64,000 nt of DNA, from contig SHZW01000006.1 in NCBI GenBank assembly GCA_009692155.1, positions 1 to 64,000 on the forward strand, written 5' to 3'. Shown one piece after another: positions 63,108 through 64,000 of this stretch (position 1 is the first letter of the stretch; every line of letters begins with the position of its first letter). Below the pieces are notes generated by a model. That model had not been told where the DNA came from. It searched no databases and worked only from the letters and a program-made list of their open reading frames with translations. The DNA comes from Nitrospiraceae bacterium (GTDB lineage Bacteria > Nitrospirota > Nitrospiria > Nitrospirales > Nitrospiraceae). The translations under genes and the position numbers were made by a program.

Positions 63108-63829
63108 TCCTTCAGATTAATCAATCCTGCTTCCGCGTCGCGCTGGGCCTGCGCATAACGCTCCGGCGTCCCGATATCCGACCAGTAGCCCGATAGCTCG
63201 CATCCCGCAACGGTCTCCCCGGCCTCAATCGCCCGGACATAGGCCTCGATGATGGACGACTCGCGCCCCGCCGGCACGTCCGCCAGCAACCGCGGGTGCA
63301 TGAGATGCACGCCGGCAAACATCTGCTTCCGGGTCCGCCTATCAGGATTTTTCCCGCGCCCATTGATTCGGATCACATGATGCATCGCATCCAGTTCCAC
63401 GGCGCCCCACCGATCCGGATCGGGGTCCGTCCGCAGCGCCATCGTGGCGACGGCACGGTTCTGCCGGTGGGCGGCCGCCATGCCGCCGAGATCCATGTCG
63501 AACAGCGTATCCCCGTTCAGCACGAAAAACGGCTCGCCGCCGAAGAACGGCTCGGCCTGCTTGAGACCCCCGCCCGTGCCTAGAATCGCCGGTTCCTTCG
63601 AATAGGCGATCCGCATGCCGAATGCCGAGCCGTCGCCGAGTTCCTGTTCGATCAGGTGGCCGAGATGGTGCAGATTAATCATGACCTCCGTGACATCGTA
63701 ACGGCGGAGCAGCAGCAGGTTCCAGGCGATAAGAGGACGGCCGGCGATCGGCAGAAGGGGCTTGGGCAGGGTGTCGGTCAGTGGCCGGAGGCGGGTGCCG
63801 AGTCCGGCTGCTAAGATCATCGCCTTCAT
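63095..63829 (-). CDS. Sugar-1-phosphate nucleotidyltransferase (MurU-like)
   Basis: A 244-aa enzyme with the signature MKAMILAAGLGTRLRPLTDTLPKPLLPIAG at the start and FFVLNGDTLFDMDL (metal-binding Asp), then YWSDIGTPERYAQAQ. It makes an NDP-sugar from sugar-1-phosphate and NTP. The short form with these motifs resembles MurU, the MurNAc-1-P uridylyltransferase of cell-wall recycling; other sugars are possible. ATG at 63829. The partial gene upstream would be its operon partner. Confidence 0.88.
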   Translation of the reverse strand: MKAMILAAGLGTRLRPLTDTLPKPLLPIAGRPLIAWNLLLLRRYDVTEVMINLHHLGHLIEQELGDGSAFGMRIAYSKEPAILGTGGGLKQAEPFFGGEPFFVLNGDTLFDMDLGGMAAAHRQNRAVATMALRTDPDPDRWGAVELDAMHHVIRINGRGKNPDRRTRKQMFAGVHLMHPRLLADVPAGRESSIIEAYVRAIEAGETVAGCELSGYWSDIGTPERYAQAQRDAEAGLINLKDRLA

Positions 63830-63840
63830 CGGAATTCGGC

Positions 63841-63919
63841 GCAGGCGAGAGGCGAGAGGCACGAGGCAAGCGGCAGCTCCTCTTCACCTCTAGCCCCTAG
63901 CCCCTCGCCCCTCGGCCTA
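63841..63919. repeat. Heptamer-repeat element 10 (agaggcg / agcccct units), inverted arms
   Basis: Left arm gcaggcg, agaggcg, agaggca, cgaggca, agcggca (63841-63875); right arm cacctct, agcccct, agcccct, cgcccct, cggccta (63885-63919). The arms are roughly complementary with a 9-nt spacer. The stop codon of the partial gene (63917-63919) lies in the last unit. Confidence 0.88.
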
Positions 63920-64000
63920 TTGTAATTCAGGCACATACGGCGTCAGGTGCTTTCTAAGTGTCGCCAGTTCAGGATATTTTCCAAGATTCCGGCGCACGTA
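63917..64000 (-). CDS. C-terminal end of a gene cut by the window edge
   Basis: An open frame enters from the right edge and ends at TAG (63917-63919) after LRKHLTPYVPELQ. The 27 visible residues are helical, with Arg and Leu rich segments. In MurU-type operons the partner is a sugar kinase of the aminoglycoside-phosphotransferase fold (AmgK), and this tail would fit such a protein. That is a guess from context. Confidence 0.5.
   Translation of the reverse strand, partial: YVRRNLGKYPELATLRKHLTPYVPELQ

Overview
The window is GC-rich, densely coded DNA from a Gram-negative chemolithotroph, most likely a Nitrospirota bacterium (Nitrospira or a relative). The evidence is two cytochrome bd-like oxidases of the large Nitrospira type, an NxrC-like dihaem cytochrome anchored in the membrane, several exported SUMF1-fold proteins, and a ~126-bp palindromic element that I recall from Nitrospira genomes. 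No rRNA, tRNA or CRISPR array was found. The lineage is inferred from gene content only.

Layout. 1-720: no gene; a 50-bp inverted repeat, a terminator and a nested palindrome. 721-4505 (-): two-component system (sigma54 response regulator and sensor kinase). 4673-8798 (-): secF, secD, yajC, tgt. 8812-11357 (-): argS, mobA. 11388-18109 (-): the main respiratory operon, in transcription order a 38-aa and a 74-aa membrane microprotein, bd-like oxidase, two membrane cytochromes c, NxrC-like protein, terminator. 18199-26566: a 34-aa convergent microprotein, two SUMF1 proteins, a second bd-like oxidase, DUF3047, a DUF420-like protein, a tandem PCP_red protein and an O-methyltransferase. 26675-35890 (-): a copper-redox island with a 1612-aa multicopper oxidase whose copper motifs are in permuted order, three related proteins carrying blue-copper-type motifs, and a HEAT-repeat protein.

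36175-47237: potassium transporter kimA, an Ig-like exported protein, an HExxH protein, a bifunctional nuclease, an MBL hydrolase, a third SUMF1 protein, and the TIGR03546/TIGR03545 pair with an AAA+ ATPase. 47406-53434 (-): gltD and gltB. 53591-64000: polyprenyl diphosphate synthase, AMMECR1, DUF1015, a second sigma54 regulator, copper ATPase copA, a broken adenylate cyclase joined to a TPR/HD-GYP gene, a sugar nucleotidyltransferase and a gene cut by the window edge.

How the genes fit together (inference): periplasmic oxidation (multicopper oxidase, blue-copper proteins, NxrC-like cytochrome) would feed electrons through c-type cytochromes to the bd-like oxidases. mobA would supply molybdenum cofactor for a partner enzyme encoded elsewhere, and CopA would handle copper. 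The most unusual signal is a family of strictly 7-nt-periodic repeat elements at ten loci. Each has a different consensus, most have two roughly complementary arms, and at six loci the repeat contains the stop codon of the neighbouring gene; at three others it lies inside a coding sequence. Three genes are interrupted by frameshifts, at T7, A8 and C4 runs, and two of them also carry an in-frame stop.
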